From Syntrophaceae bacterium (lineage in GTDB: Bacteria; Desulfobacterota; SM23-61), in the NCBI GenBank assembly GCA_003154025.1, contig PMCE01000313.1:485-8283 (forward strand): a stretch of DNA of 7,799 bases, given 5' to 3'. The position numbers and the translations under genes were made by a program. The notes beneath the pieces were generated by a model that made no database searches, was not told where the DNA came from, and saw only the letters and a program-made list of their open reading frames with translations. How positions within the stretch are numbered: the stretch's first letter is position 1; each line of letters opens with the position of its first letter. Shown piece by piece: positions 1 through 6,600 of the stretch.

Positions 1-590
1 ATCTGGTTGATGAAGATGACGCAGGTATTGGATTTGCTGATGGTGGAGGTAAGTTTCCGCAGCGCCTGGGACATGAGGCGGGCCTGCAATCCCATGTGGG
101 CATCGCCCATCTCTCCTTCCAGTTCCGCCTTGGGAACCAAAGCAGCCACCGAGTCGACGACCACGACGTCGATGGCCCCGCTGCGGACCAGCATATCGAC
201 AATCTCCAGCGCCTGTTCCCCGGTATCGGGTTGGGAGATCAGCAGGTCATCGGTCTTCACCCCCAGTTTCTGGGCATAACCTACGTCCAGGGCGTGCTCG
301 GCGTCGATGAAACCGGCGATCCCGCCCTTTTTCTGGGCTTCGGCGACGATATGAAGGGCCAGCGTGGTCTTGCCCGAGGCCTCCGGGCCATAGATTTCAA
401 CCACCCGCCCCCGGGGAACTCCGCCTACGCCGAGGGCAATATCCAGCGCCAGAGAGCCCGTGGAAATAACCGGAATCTCCGGGAGGACGGCATCGGTCCC
501 CAGGCGCATGATGGCTCCCTTGCCGAATTGACGTTCGATCTGACTCACCGCCAATTCAATGGCTTTCTCTCTTTGGCTCTCCGCGGGCAT
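1..590 (-). CDS. recA: RecA recombinase, N-terminal 196 residues (cut by window edge)
   Basis: RecA forms ATP-dependent filaments on single-stranded DNA, catalyses homologous strand exchange and triggers LexA self-cleavage. Reading leftward from the ATG at 590-588, the visible part has the early [11 protein letters not shown] segment (residues 21-31), the Walker A loop GPEASGKTT (68-76, Lys74), the catalytic-Glu segment DAEHA (Glu98), the Walker B strand VVVVDS (142-147) and the conserved FINQ (193-196). These match the family closely. The L2 loop and C-terminal domain lie outside the window, so about 45% of the usual 340-350 residues is missing. This is a truncation by the window, not a broken gene. 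The start is supported by AAGGAGG four bases upstream. The gene begins 38 nt after the thpR stop. I saw no LexA-type box (CTGT-N8-ACAG) in front of it, so any SOS control would act further upstream. Confidence 0.97.
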   Translation of the reverse strand, partial: MPAESQREKAIELAVSQIERQFGKGAIMRLGTDAVLPEIPVISTGSLALDIALGVGGVPRGRVVEIYGPEASGKTTLALHIVAEAQKKGGIAGFIDAEHALDVGYAQKLGVKTDDLLISQPDTGEQALEIVDMLVRSGAIDVVVVDSVAALVPKAELEGEMGDAHMGLQARLMSQALRKLTSTISKSNTCVIFINQ

Positions 591-594
591 GGAT

Positions 595-601
595 CCTCCT
601 T
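595..601 (-). promoter_or_regulatory. recA ribosome binding site
   Basis: On the minus strand AAGGAGG lies 4 nt before the ATG at 590-588. It is the strongest Shine-Dalgarno in the window, which suits a highly expressed RecA. It sits in the 38-nt gap after thpR, in which I see no convincing separate promoter. Confidence 0.8.
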
Positions 602-628
602 TGTGGCAAAAGATTTTGGAAAAAATTT

Positions 629-1201
629 TCAGCGTTTCCGAAACGGGAATTCTCCGAGCTTGGTATAGACAGCTCCGGAGGGCCTCAGTTCGCTCCGGAA
701 GAGAATAGCTTCCTGGGCTTGAAAAGTTCCGATCTCTACCCCCTGGTGTTTCTCGAGGGCCTGGGACAACCCCACTCTTCCTCGGGGGGAACGAACCCTG
801 CCCATGGTCAGGTGAGGAGAAAAGGGACGGTCCTCGGGGGGAAAAGACAGTTCGGCCATTTTCTGTTCGATCGCCCGCTGCAGGGATGCAAGGGCCTCTT
901 TCCCCTGATCTATACCCAGCCAGACGACCCGGGGGTTTCGGGGATTGGGGAAACACCCCATGCCCTGCACCCGCACCTCAATGGATTCTCCACCGGCGAC
1001 GACCGGGGCAAGGGCCTGGGATATCCTCTCCACATCCTCCTGCCGTATGGACCCCAAGAATTTTAAGGTCAAATGGATTGCTTCGGGGCGCACCCATTTT
1101 ACATCGGCGTCCGTCCGCCGGAGTTGCCGCTGGATCTCCTCCATCCTGGCCTTCAGGGGTGAGGGGATCTCGATGGCTATAAAGGATCGAATATCATCCA
1201 T
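629..1201 (-). CDS. thpR: RNA 2',3'-cyclic phosphodiesterase (ThpR / LigT family)
   Basis: This 190-residue protein belongs to the 2H phosphoesterase superfamily. Family members hydrolyse RNA 2',3'-cyclic phosphates to 2'-phosphates and were first described as 2'-5' RNA ligases. Both catalytic HxTx motifs are present, HLTL at residues 43-46 and HLTM at 130-133. The N-terminus RSFIAIEIP is typical, and the length matches the family. I chose the ATG at 1201-1199 because homology begins there. The frame stays open to a TTG at 1228-1226, but that codon is inside a palindromic hairpin and the nine added residues look unlike the family. The ATG has no recognisable Shine-Dalgarno: the 42 nt after the cinA stop are mostly the GTAGGGGCGGG hairpin. 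Translation may therefore depend on coupling to cinA or on a leaderless-like mode (inference). recA follows 38 nt downstream, so thpR is probably co-transcribed with it. Confidence 0.93.
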   Translation of the reverse strand: MDDIRSFIAIEIPSPLKARMEEIQRQLRRTDADVKWVRPEAIHLTLKFLGSIRQEDVERISQALAPVVAGGESIEVRVQGMGCFPNPRNPRVVWLGIDQGKEALASLQRAIEQKMAELSFPPEDRPFSPHLTMGRVRSPRGRVGLSQALEKHQGVEIGTFQAQEAILFRSELRPSGAVYTKLGEFPFRKR

Positions 1202-1211
1202 AGGAACAGCC

Positions 1212-1238
1212 GTAGGGGCGGGTTTCAAGCCCGCCCCG
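1212..1238. repeat. Palindromic repeat between cinA and thpR
   Basis: GGGGCGGG (1215-1222) is followed after 7 nt by CCCGCCCC (1230-1237), giving an 8-bp perfect GC stem, with GTA in front of the left arm. It fills most of the 42-nt gap between the cinA stop and the thpR ATG. It is not followed by a T-tract in either direction, so it is not a classical terminator. The left end GTAGGGGCGG resembles GTAGAGGCGG at 6486-6495, which suggests one dispersed repeat family. Confidence 0.7.
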
Positions 1239-1243
1239 CCGAT

Positions 1244-2503
1244 TCATTGCTTGAAAGCGGTTATCAAATTTAAAAAATACCTTCTCACCCAATCGATGGC
1301 CGTGTAAGCGGAAATGGTTTGAATCTGGTCCCGGTCGCCCATGAATTGGTACCTTTTGGAGACGGTTCCCCGCGGACTGGCCAGGGCGATGAAGACCGTT
1401 CCCACCGGCTTTTCCCCGGACCCGCCCGCCGGCCCCGCGATCCCGGTGATCGCCAGCCCCAGGGTTGCTTGGCTAATCCCGCGGACCCCTTCGGCCATCT
1501 TCTCGGCCACCTCGGCGCTCACCGCGCCGACGCTGTGAATCAGGGATTCCGGGACTCCCAGCATCTGCACCTTGGCCGTATTGCTGTAAACGACCGCCGA
1601 CCGGTCGAAGTAGTCCGAACTCCCGGGGATCCGGGTCAGGCGGTACGCCACGAGCCCCCCGGTGCAGGATTCGGCCACGGCCAGGTTCGCCTGATGGTCC
1701 CTGAGGAGTCGGCCGACGATCGCTTCCTGGGTCTCCCGGTCCGCGGCAATCACCCGCCCCTGGAGCTTGTCGCGGATCAACAATTCCAAATTCCGGAGGT
1801 TTCCCTCCACCTCCTGGGAGCTCTTTCCCCGGACGGTAATCTTAACATGATTCTCGGGATACCGGGGAAGATAGGCGAGGGCGGCCAAAAAATCCTGGGG
1901 TTTTACATCCTTCAGCAGATCGGCGATGGCGGATTCGGTGAACCCGAAGACCTTCAGGGTGCGCGAGCTCACCCAGACCTTTTCCTTCCTCTCTTTCTGC
2001 AGGAGGGGAATTACATTTTCCCTCATCAAGTATTCCAACTCTCGGGGGACGCCCGGCAGGAAGATGAAGATCTTGCCCGGCTGCCGGACCAGAAACCCGC
2101 AGGCCGTGCCCAAGGGATTGGGGATGATCTCCGCCTGCTGGGGGAAGAAGGCTTGCTTCTCGTTGGAAACCGGCATCTCCACCCCCCTCTGGGCAAACCG
2201 CTTCTTCAGATCCTCCAATATCCCCTTATGAAGAACCAGGGGGAGTCCCAGCGCCCTGGCGGCAGAGCCGGCGGTGATATCATCTTTGGTAGGCCCCAGA
2301 CCTCCGCTTACGATGACGGCTTCGGCCCGCTCCCGCGCCCGGTGGAGAGAATCCTCGATGCGAAAAGATTCATCCCCGGTGGTGGTGATGAAAACGACTT
2401 CCAGGCCGGCTTCCGACAGGGCGCCGGCCATGAAGGCGGCGTTGGTATCCACGATCTCGCCGGAAGTCAATTCGTTGCCGATGGTAATAAGTTCGACGCG
2501 CAA
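1244..2503 (-). CDS. cinA: CinA family protein: nicotinamide-nucleotide amidohydrolase (PncC domain)
   Basis: This protein of about 419 residues has the two-domain CinA architecture. The N-terminal COG1058 (MoaB/MogA-like) domain carries GNELTSGEIVDTN near residue 10, SGGLGPTKDD at 66-75 and the LPGVPRE segment at about 149-155. In related proteins this domain acts as an ADP-ribose or NMN-related pyrophosphatase. The C-terminal PncC domain has ESCTGG at 278-283, with the nucleophilic Ser279, and GIAGPAGG followed by KPVGTV at about 354-369. PncC deamidates nicotinamide mononucleotide to nicotinate mononucleotide in pyridine-nucleotide salvage. The start is taken as TTG at 2503-2501 because it begins RVELITIGNE, where the family normally starts, and has AGGAG six bases upstream. 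A more upstream TTG at 2629 would overlap pgpA and add 42 residues unlike CinA. The gene lies 28 nt after pgpA and upstream of thpR and recA. Linkage of cinA to recA is well known, classically in Streptococcus. Confidence 0.95.
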   Translation of the reverse strand: MRVELITIGNELTSGEIVDTNAAFMAGALSEAGLEVVFITTTGDESFRIEDSLHRARERAEAVIVSGGLGPTKDDITAGSAARALGLPLVLHKGILEDLKKRFAQRGVEMPVSNEKQAFFPQQAEIIPNPLGTACGFLVRQPGKIFIFLPGVPRELEYLMRENVIPLLQKERKEKVWVSSRTLKVFGFTESAIADLLKDVKPQDFLAALAYLPRYPENHVKITVRGKSSQEVEGNLRNLELLIRDKLQGRVIAADRETQEAIVGRLLRDHQANLAVAESCTGGLVAYRLTRIPGSSDYFDRSAVVYSNTAKVQMLGVPESLIHSVGAVSAEVAEKMAEGVRGISQATLGLAITGIAGPAGGSGEKPVGTVFIALASPRGTVSKRYQFMGDRDQIQTISAYTAIDWVRRYFLNLITAFKQ

Positions 2504-2509
2504 GCGATG

Positions 2510-2514
2510 CTCCT
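2510..2514 (-). promoter_or_regulatory. cinA ribosome binding site (decides the TTG start)
   Basis: AGGAG on the minus strand lies 6 nt before TTG at 2503-2501. No ATG or GTG start fits the known CinA N-terminus here, so this site supports a TTG start over the much longer reading that would run into pgpA. Confidence 0.65.
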
Positions 2515-2531
2515 GCTCTATGGTCACGCGA

Positions 2532-3008
2532 TCAGCGATCGAATAGAAAGAAGAAATCAGGATAAAAAACGGCGGCCAGCCTGAGACAAAGATTTGCGTA
2601 CCCGCCCGCCACCGCATCATCCAGGACAACTCCTAAGCCCCCTTTCATCTGGCGGTTGATCCAGCCCGCAGGAGGCGGCTTTATTATATCGAAAACTCGG
2701 AAAAAAAGGAACCCACCGGCGATCGTAGCATAAGTACACGGCAGAAGGGCCATGGTGATCAGATAGCCCGCGACCTCATCGATGACGATTCTCGGACTGT
2801 CTTTGTGGCCCAGCAGAACCTCGGCCCTCTCCGAGACCCAGCACGACAGGGCCAAAAAGGCCCCAGTGCTCAATAAGTAGACCAGAGGGGGGAAGGGGGA
2901 AAAAAGGAGGTAGACCAGAACTCCCACCGCCGTTCCAACGCTCCCGGGGGCTCGGGGAAAAAATCCGGCATAGCCCGCCGAAGCCAGTGCCACGATCAAT
3001 CTATCCAA
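2532..3008 (-). CDS. pgpA: Phosphatidylglycerophosphatase A
   Basis: PgpA removes the phosphate from phosphatidylglycerophosphate at the inner membrane to give phosphatidylglycerol. The 158-residue protein has the family motifs in order: GFFPRAPGSVGT at residues 15-26, IDEVAGY at 76-82, FFRVFDIIKPPP at 102-113 and GGLGVVLDDAVAG at 123-135, with the conserved acidic pair Asp130-Asp131. Hydrophobic stretches at about 28-55 and 82-105 fit membrane segments. The length matches the family. The start appears to be TTG (3008-3006), reading DRLIVALASAGYAGFFP, with GGAGG nine bases upstream. No in-frame ATG fits the N-terminus. It is the first gene of the leftward pgpA-cinA-thpR-recA cluster and faces pilB across a 367-nt divergent gap. 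I could not identify its promoter with confidence. Confidence 0.94.
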   Translation of the reverse strand: MDRLIVALASAGYAGFFPRAPGSVGTAVGVLVYLLFSPFPPLVYLLSTGAFLALSCWVSERAEVLLGHKDSPRIVIDEVAGYLITMALLPCTYATIAGGFLFFRVFDIIKPPPAGWINRQMKGGLGVVLDDAVAGGYANLCLRLAAVFYPDFFFLFDR

Positions 3009-3017
3009 TCCCTGTTA

Positions 3018-3022
3018 CCTCC
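3018..3022 (-). promoter_or_regulatory. pgpA ribosome binding site (supports the TTG start)
   Basis: GGAGG on the minus strand lies 9 nt before TTG at 3008-3006. The spacing is at the long end of normal but acceptable, and the site supports the non-ATG start inferred from the PgpA N-terminal motif. Confidence 0.55.
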
Positions 3023-3156
3023 AGTTTGCGGGGAAAACCGATAACCCATGGTAAGTCAAAATACTTTTTGTCCTTTATTTGTGGTTATGTTTCGATCTAT
3101 AATGCTATATCCCGTTTAGCCCGGGGAAGATAATTAATTCTTTTTTCCCTCGCTTC

Positions 3157-3287
3157 TATCGCTTGCACAGGGGAAAAAAGTAGCTTCTTTCCGTCCAGTT
3201 GTCAATAGCCGGTCGGCTCCTTTTCTGGGTTCGCCCGGAAAGTAAAGCTACCGAAAAGATTTTAGATTTTTTCCCCTGCTGACGATA
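3157..3287. repeat. Long imperfect inverted repeat / potential structured element
   Basis: Nested arms pair in register. TATCG (3157-3161) pairs with CGATA (3283-3287). CAGGGGAAAAAA (3168-3179) pairs perfectly over 12 bp with TTTTTTCCCCTG (3267-3278). GTAGCTT (3180-3186) pairs with AAGCTAC (3245-3251). CTTTCC (3187-3192) pairs with GGAAAG (3237-3242), leaving a 2-nt bulge at 3243-3244. That is about 30 pairs over 131 bp, with a 15-nt one-sided loop at 3252-3266. It ends about 26 nt upstream of the pilB -35 box. It could be a protein-binding DNA palindrome, an RNA leader for pgpA if transcribed leftward, or a repeat remnant. The sequence does not distinguish these. Confidence 0.6.
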
Positions 3288-3313
3288 ATCCTGTAGATCG
3301 GCTTGGAAATTCC

Positions 3314-3342
3314 TTGACAAGGTCCTGACAGCCTTCTATATT
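3314..3342 (+). promoter_or_regulatory. Sigma-70-type promoter for pilB-pilC
   Basis: A perfect -35 TTGACA (3314-3319) is followed after exactly 17 nt by a -10 TATATT (3337-3342), which differs from TATAAT at one position. Transcription would start near 3349, giving a leader of about 27 nt before the pilB ATG at 3376. The leader contains GGAGAG (3363-3368), seven bases from the ATG. I saw no sigma-54 type GG-N10-GC element here, although pilin genes often use one. Confidence 0.8.
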
Positions 3343-3375
3343 TCTTTAAAAAAATAAATTGCGGAGAGATAGCGT

Positions 3376-5073
3376 ATGAGCGGTCGGTTGGGTGACCTTT
3401 TGGTCAATAATGGCTTAATCACCCCCGTGCAGCTGGAAAAAGCCCTCCAGGAGCAGAAAATTTCGGGAACTAAGATTGGTTCATCCCTGCTGAAACTCGG
3501 ATACATTAGCGAAAAGAGTTTGGTCTCCTTCCTCAGCCGGCATTACGGGGTCCCGGCCATCGACCTGAATGAGGTGCAAATCGACCCGGAGGCCATAAAG
3601 ATGATCTCGGCCGACGTCATCTTCAAATATCAGGCCATTCCCATCAAGCGAGTGGGGTCCACCCTCCGCGTCGCCATGAGCGACCCCTCTAATATCCTGG
3701 CCATTGATGATATCAAATTCCTGGCGGGTTGCCATGTAGAAGTGTTCGTCTCCACGGAGAGTGCTATCAAAACGGCCATAGACCGGTTTTACGACCCCTC
3801 CGATACCCTGACCTCGATCATGGAGAACATCGAAGAGGGGGAGCGGATGGAGCTCCTGGATGATTCAGAGGATATTGACGTCAACGAGCTCCAACAGGCG
3901 GTCGAAGACGCTCCGGTCGTGAAGCTGGTCAACCTGATCCTGAATGAAGCGATCAAGAGGGCCGCGAGTGATATTCATATCGAGCCCTACGAAAAAGTCT
4001 TCCGGGTGAGACTGAGAGTGGACGGGGTGCTCTACGAGTTCATGAAGCCTCCCCTGAAACTCAAGAACGCCATCACTTCCCGCGTAAAGATCATGTCGAA
4101 GCTGGACATCGCCGAACGGCGCCTCCCCCAGGACGGCCGGATCAAGGTGAAGTACGGAAAAGACAAGGAAATGGACTTCCGGGTCTCGGTCCTGCCCACC
4201 CTCTTCGGGGAAAAAGTGGTCATGCGGCTATTGGACAAATCCAGCCTGCAATTGGATATGACCAAGCTGGGCTTTGAAGAGCAGCCGCTCAAGGAATTCC
4301 GCGACGCCATCCACAAGCCCTTCGGCATGGTCCTGGTCACCGGGCCGACGGGAAGCGGCAAGACGACGACCCTCTACTCGGCGTTGACCGAATTGAACCA
4401 GATTAGCGAGAATATTTCCACGGCTGAGGATCCGGTGGAGTACAACCTCATGGGAATCAATCAGGTGCAGATCCATGAGGAGATCGGGCTGAGTTTCGCC
4501 AACTGCCTCCGCTCCTTCCTGCGCCAGGACCCCGACATCATCATGGTGGGAGAGGTGCGGGACTTCGAGACCGCCGAAATCGCGATCAAAGCCGCCCTCA
4601 CCGGCCACCTGGTCCTGAGCACCCTCCACACCAATGACGCCCCCAGCACCATCAGCCGCCTGCTGAATATGGGCATCGAGCCTTTCCTGGTGGCCTCGGC
4701 GGTGAATCTGATCGTAGCCCAGCGTCTCGCGCGCAGGATCTGCGAGGCCTGCAAAGCCGTGGTTCAAGTCTCCCCGCAGATGCTCTTGAACCTGGGGCTT
4801 CCCCCGGAAGAACTCCAGGGGCTCACTTGCTACAAAGGGGCGGGGTGTCCCCGGTGCAGCAACACCGGGTATAAGGGGCGGGTGGCTTTGTATGAGGTCT
4901 TGAGGGTTGGCGATGAGGTCCGGGAGCAGATCCTTCAGGGAGCTTCGGGCGGAGAGATCAAGAAGGAGGCCATCCAGCTGGGGATGAAAACCCTGCGTCA
5001 GTCGGCCCTGCAGAAGCTCAGAGAAGGTGTTACGAGCGTGGAGGAAATTCTGAAGACCACCGTGGAAGATTAA
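3376..5073 (+). CDS. pilB: Type IV pilus extension ATPase PilB with MshEN domain
   Basis: PilB is the hexameric cytoplasmic motor that drives pilus assembly through the inner-membrane platform PilC. The 565-residue length is typical. The N-terminus has two consecutive 24-residue MshEN-type motifs, RLGxxLxxxGxI...LxxALxxQ at 4-27 and a related KIGSSLLKLGYI unit at 33-56, separated by five residues. In the MshE family these bind c-di-GMP. The ATPase core has Walker A GPTGSGKTT (323-331, Lys329), the Asp box AEDPVEY (350-356), the Walker B region QDPDIIMVGEVRD (384-396, Glu393) and the His box GHLVLSTLHTND (410-421). A CxxC pair at Cys456/459 and another at Cys491/494 form the usual zinc site. 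The ATG has GGAGAG seven bases upstream and a strong promoter. GspE of type II secretion is a relative, but the length and the PilC partner favour PilB. Confidence 0.95.
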   Translation: MSGRLGDLLVNNGLITPVQLEKALQEQKISGTKIGSSLLKLGYISEKSLVSFLSRHYGVPAIDLNEVQIDPEAIKMISADVIFKYQAIPIKRVGSTLRVAMSDPSNILAIDDIKFLAGCHVEVFVSTESAIKTAIDRFYDPSDTLTSIMENIEEGERMELLDDSEDIDVNELQQAVEDAPVVKLVNLILNEAIKRAASDIHIEPYEKVFRVRLRVDGVLYEFMKPPLKLKNAITSRVKIMSKLDIAERRLPQDGRIKVKYGKDKEMDFRVSVLPTLFGEKVVMRLLDKSSLQLDMTKLGFEEQPLKEFRDAIHKPFGMVLVTGPTGSGKTTTLYSALTELNQISENISTAEDPVEYNLMGINQVQIHEEIGLSFANCLRSFLRQDPDIIMVGEVRDFETAEIAIKAALTGHLVLSTLHTNDAPSTISRLLNMGIEPFLVASAVNLIVAQRLARRICEACKAVVQVSPQMLLNLGLPPEELQGLTCYKGAGCPRCSNTGYKGRVALYEVLRVGDEVREQILQGASGGEIKKEAIQLGMKTLRQSALQKLREGVTSVEEILKTTVED

Positions 5074-5106
5074 GGGAGAAAGCATCCGGATCATCGGAGG
5101 ATTCCA

Positions 5107-6321
5107 ATGGAAGTGTATGCTTGGGAAGGCAAGACCCGTAAAGGGACGGTCGAAAAAGGAGAGATGGAGGCGAGCAATGAGGCCGCCGTAAGGATTGCCC
5201 TGCGCCGCCAGCAGATCCTGGCCACCAAGATCTCGACCAAACCGAAGGACTTCATGAAGGGGATCAGACTGCCCTGGAAGAAGCGGGTATCGGAAAAGGG
5301 AATCGTCGTCTTCACCCGCCAGTTTGCCACCATGATCGACGCGGGACTCCCCCTGGTCCAATGTTTGGAAATCCTCTCCAGCCAGCAGGACAACCCCTCC
5401 TTCAAGGAAGTCCTTCTCCGGGTCAAAGGGGACGTGGAGGGTGGGTCGACCTTTGCCGAGGCCCTGCGGAAGCATCCGACGGTCTTCAACGACCTTTACT
5501 GCAACCTGGTCGCCGCCGGAGAGGCGGGAGGAATTCTGGATACCATTCTGAACCGCCTGGCCCAATACATCGAAAAAACGATGAACCTGAAGAAGAGGGT
5601 CAAGGGGGCCATGGTATACCCCACCGCTGTTCTCGCGGTAGCCCTGATGGTCGTCGGATCGCTGCTCATCTTTGTCATTCCGGTCTTCCAGAAGATGTTT
5701 GCCGACATGGGGGGGACCCTTCCGGGATTCACCCAACTGGTGATCAACCTAAGCGAGGTCTTGCGGTCGTTCTGGTGGGCTATTGCGATCTTCTTCATCG
5801 GCCTGTATTTGGGCTTCCGGTACTATTACCGGACGGAAAAGGGGCATGAGCGGGTGGATGATTATCTCCTCAAAATCCCCGTCTTCGGGACCCTCATTAA
5901 GAAGGTGGCCATCGCCAAGTTCACCCGTACCCTCGGCACCATGCTCTCCAGCGGAGTGCCCATCCTGGAGGGACTGGAAATCGTGGCCCGCACCTCGGGG
6001 AACAAAACCATCGAAAAGGCCATTATGAAGACCCGGGCGAGCATCGGGGAAGGAAAAACGGTTGCCGAACCCCTGGGAGCCAGTGGAATTTTCCCGCCCA
6101 TGGTGGTGCAGATGATTTCGGTGGGGGAATCGACGGGCGCCCTGGATACGATGCTCGCGAAAATTGCTGACTTCTACGATGACGAGGTGGATGCCGCGGT
6201 TACCGCCCTGACTTCTCTGTTGGAACCGATCCTCATGGTCTTCCTGGGAGTAACGATCGGGGCGCTGGTCATCGCTATGTACCTGCCCATCTTCCGGATG
6301 GCTTCGGTTCTCGGAGGCTAA
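5107..6321 (+). CDS. pilC: Type IV pilus inner-membrane platform protein PilC
   Basis: PilC is the polytopic platform on which the PilB motor acts to insert pilin subunits. The 404-residue protein begins with the typical YAWEGKTRKGTVEKGEMEA segment, followed by two repeated T2SS-F cytoplasmic domains at about 64-190 and 266-390. Each starts with a related pattern (FTRQFATMIDAGLPLVQCLEIL and FTRTLGTMLSSGVPILEGLEIV) and contains a VAAGEAGGILDTIL or SVGESTGALDTML motif. Hydrophobic segments at about 172-195, 222-240 and 372-396 fit the three known membrane helices. The start is supported by GGAGG six bases upstream of the ATG. The gene begins 33 nt after the pilB stop with no apparent terminator between, so the pair is probably co-transcribed. 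From memory the sequence is close to Geobacter-type PilC. No prepilin peptidase or pilin gene is in the window. Confidence 0.95.
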   Translation: MEVYAWEGKTRKGTVEKGEMEASNEAAVRIALRRQQILATKISTKPKDFMKGIRLPWKKRVSEKGIVVFTRQFATMIDAGLPLVQCLEILSSQQDNPSFKEVLLRVKGDVEGGSTFAEALRKHPTVFNDLYCNLVAAGEAGGILDTILNRLAQYIEKTMNLKKRVKGAMVYPTAVLAVALMVVGSLLIFVIPVFQKMFADMGGTLPGFTQLVINLSEVLRSFWWAIAIFFIGLYLGFRYYYRTEKGHERVDDYLLKIPVFGTLIKKVAIAKFTRTLGTMLSSGVPILEGLEIVARTSGNKTIEKAIMKTRASIGEGKTVAEPLGASGIFPPMVVQMISVGESTGALDTMLAKIADFYDDEVDAAVTALTSLLEPILMVFLGVTIGALVIAMYLPIFRMASVLGG

Positions 6322-6355
6322 CCTTCCCATCTTTCTTGCAAGTCGAGTCTTTTCT

Positions 6356-6385
6356 CGGGCTGCGGGCGAAAAACCCCGCGGCCCG
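6356..6385. terminator. GC-rich hairpin after pilC, candidate terminator
   Basis: CGGGCTGCGGG (6356-6366) pairs with CCCGCGGCCCG (6375-6385) across an 8-nt A-rich loop, giving 11 pairs including one G-U. It begins 35 nt after the pilC stop, a sensible place for a terminator. The downstream bases are AAAATCTAGG rather than a T-tract, so it is not a canonical intrinsic terminator. It may instead stabilise the 3' end of the transcript or be another palindromic repeat. Confidence 0.4.
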
Positions 6386-6484
6386 AAAATCTAGGATTGC
6401 GGCCCCTTGATTTCTTCCAGGATGCTCTTGCTGCTTTATCTGTATTACTCTTTTTCAATTTCTGAAAATTCTGTTAAGAAAGAA

Positions 6485-6554
6485 TGTAGAGGCGGCCCCT
6501 GTGGCCGCCCGCGTGATGGGCAACCATCACGCCATGGCGTGATTGCCCCTGCAA
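6485..6554. repeat. Multi-hairpin repeat element with imperfect terminal inverted repeats
   Basis: Outer ends TGTAGAGGC (6485-6493) and GCCCCTGCA (6545-6553) are inverted repeats matching at 7 of 9 positions. Inside are GGCGGCC/GGCCGCC (6491-6497 and 6503-6509, 5-nt loop), GCGTGATGG/CCATCACGC (6511-6519 and 6524-6532, GCAA loop) and a perfect 18-bp palindrome ATCACGCCATGGCGTGAT (6526-6543). The second stem and the palindrome share bases, so they are alternative folds. The layout suggests a small non-coding repeat of REP or MITE type. It contains no transposase. Confidence 0.65.
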
Positions 6555-6600
6555 CTAAAGAATTATCCTTGGCGGATAGGGTTTGTCGCAATTTTCAATC

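Larger units (their letters stand above)
3009..3375. other. Divergent intergenic region between pgpA and pilB
   Basis: This 367-nt stretch is more AT-rich than the flanking genes and contains no plausible coding sequence. Its right end has the pilB promoter and ribosome binding site, and its left end has the pgpA ribosome binding site. The middle (3157-3287) is an imperfect inverted repeat, described separately. A TATAAT at 3098-3103 has no matching -35 at a usual spacing. Confidence 0.8.

Noticed and set aside
96..668. Open frame of 190 codons on the plus strand opposite recA
   Set aside because: The opposite strand encodes unmistakable RecA motifs, and this frame runs on into thpR in antisense.
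1319..2584. Open frame of 421 codons on the plus strand opposite cinA
   Set aside because: It is antisense to a clear CinA protein. The translation is rich in Gly, Pro, Arg and Asp with no recognisable motif, as expected for a shadow frame in a GC-rich gene.
3031..3059. Possible pgpA promoter with TTGACT on the minus strand at 3059-3054
   Set aside because: At 16-18 nt spacing the -10 would be TTTCCC-like, which is not credible.
3068..3103. Possible plus-strand promoter with TATAAT at 3098-3103
   Set aside because: The bases 17 nt upstream (TTATTT) are a poor -35, and the nearest better match TTGTCC is 24 nt away. It was not called as a promoter.
4228..5736. Open frame of 502 codons on the minus strand across pilB and pilC
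   Set aside because: It runs antisense through the catalytic motifs of two well-supported genes and across their junction. Its low-complexity Gly/Asp/Leu-rich translation looks like a shadow.
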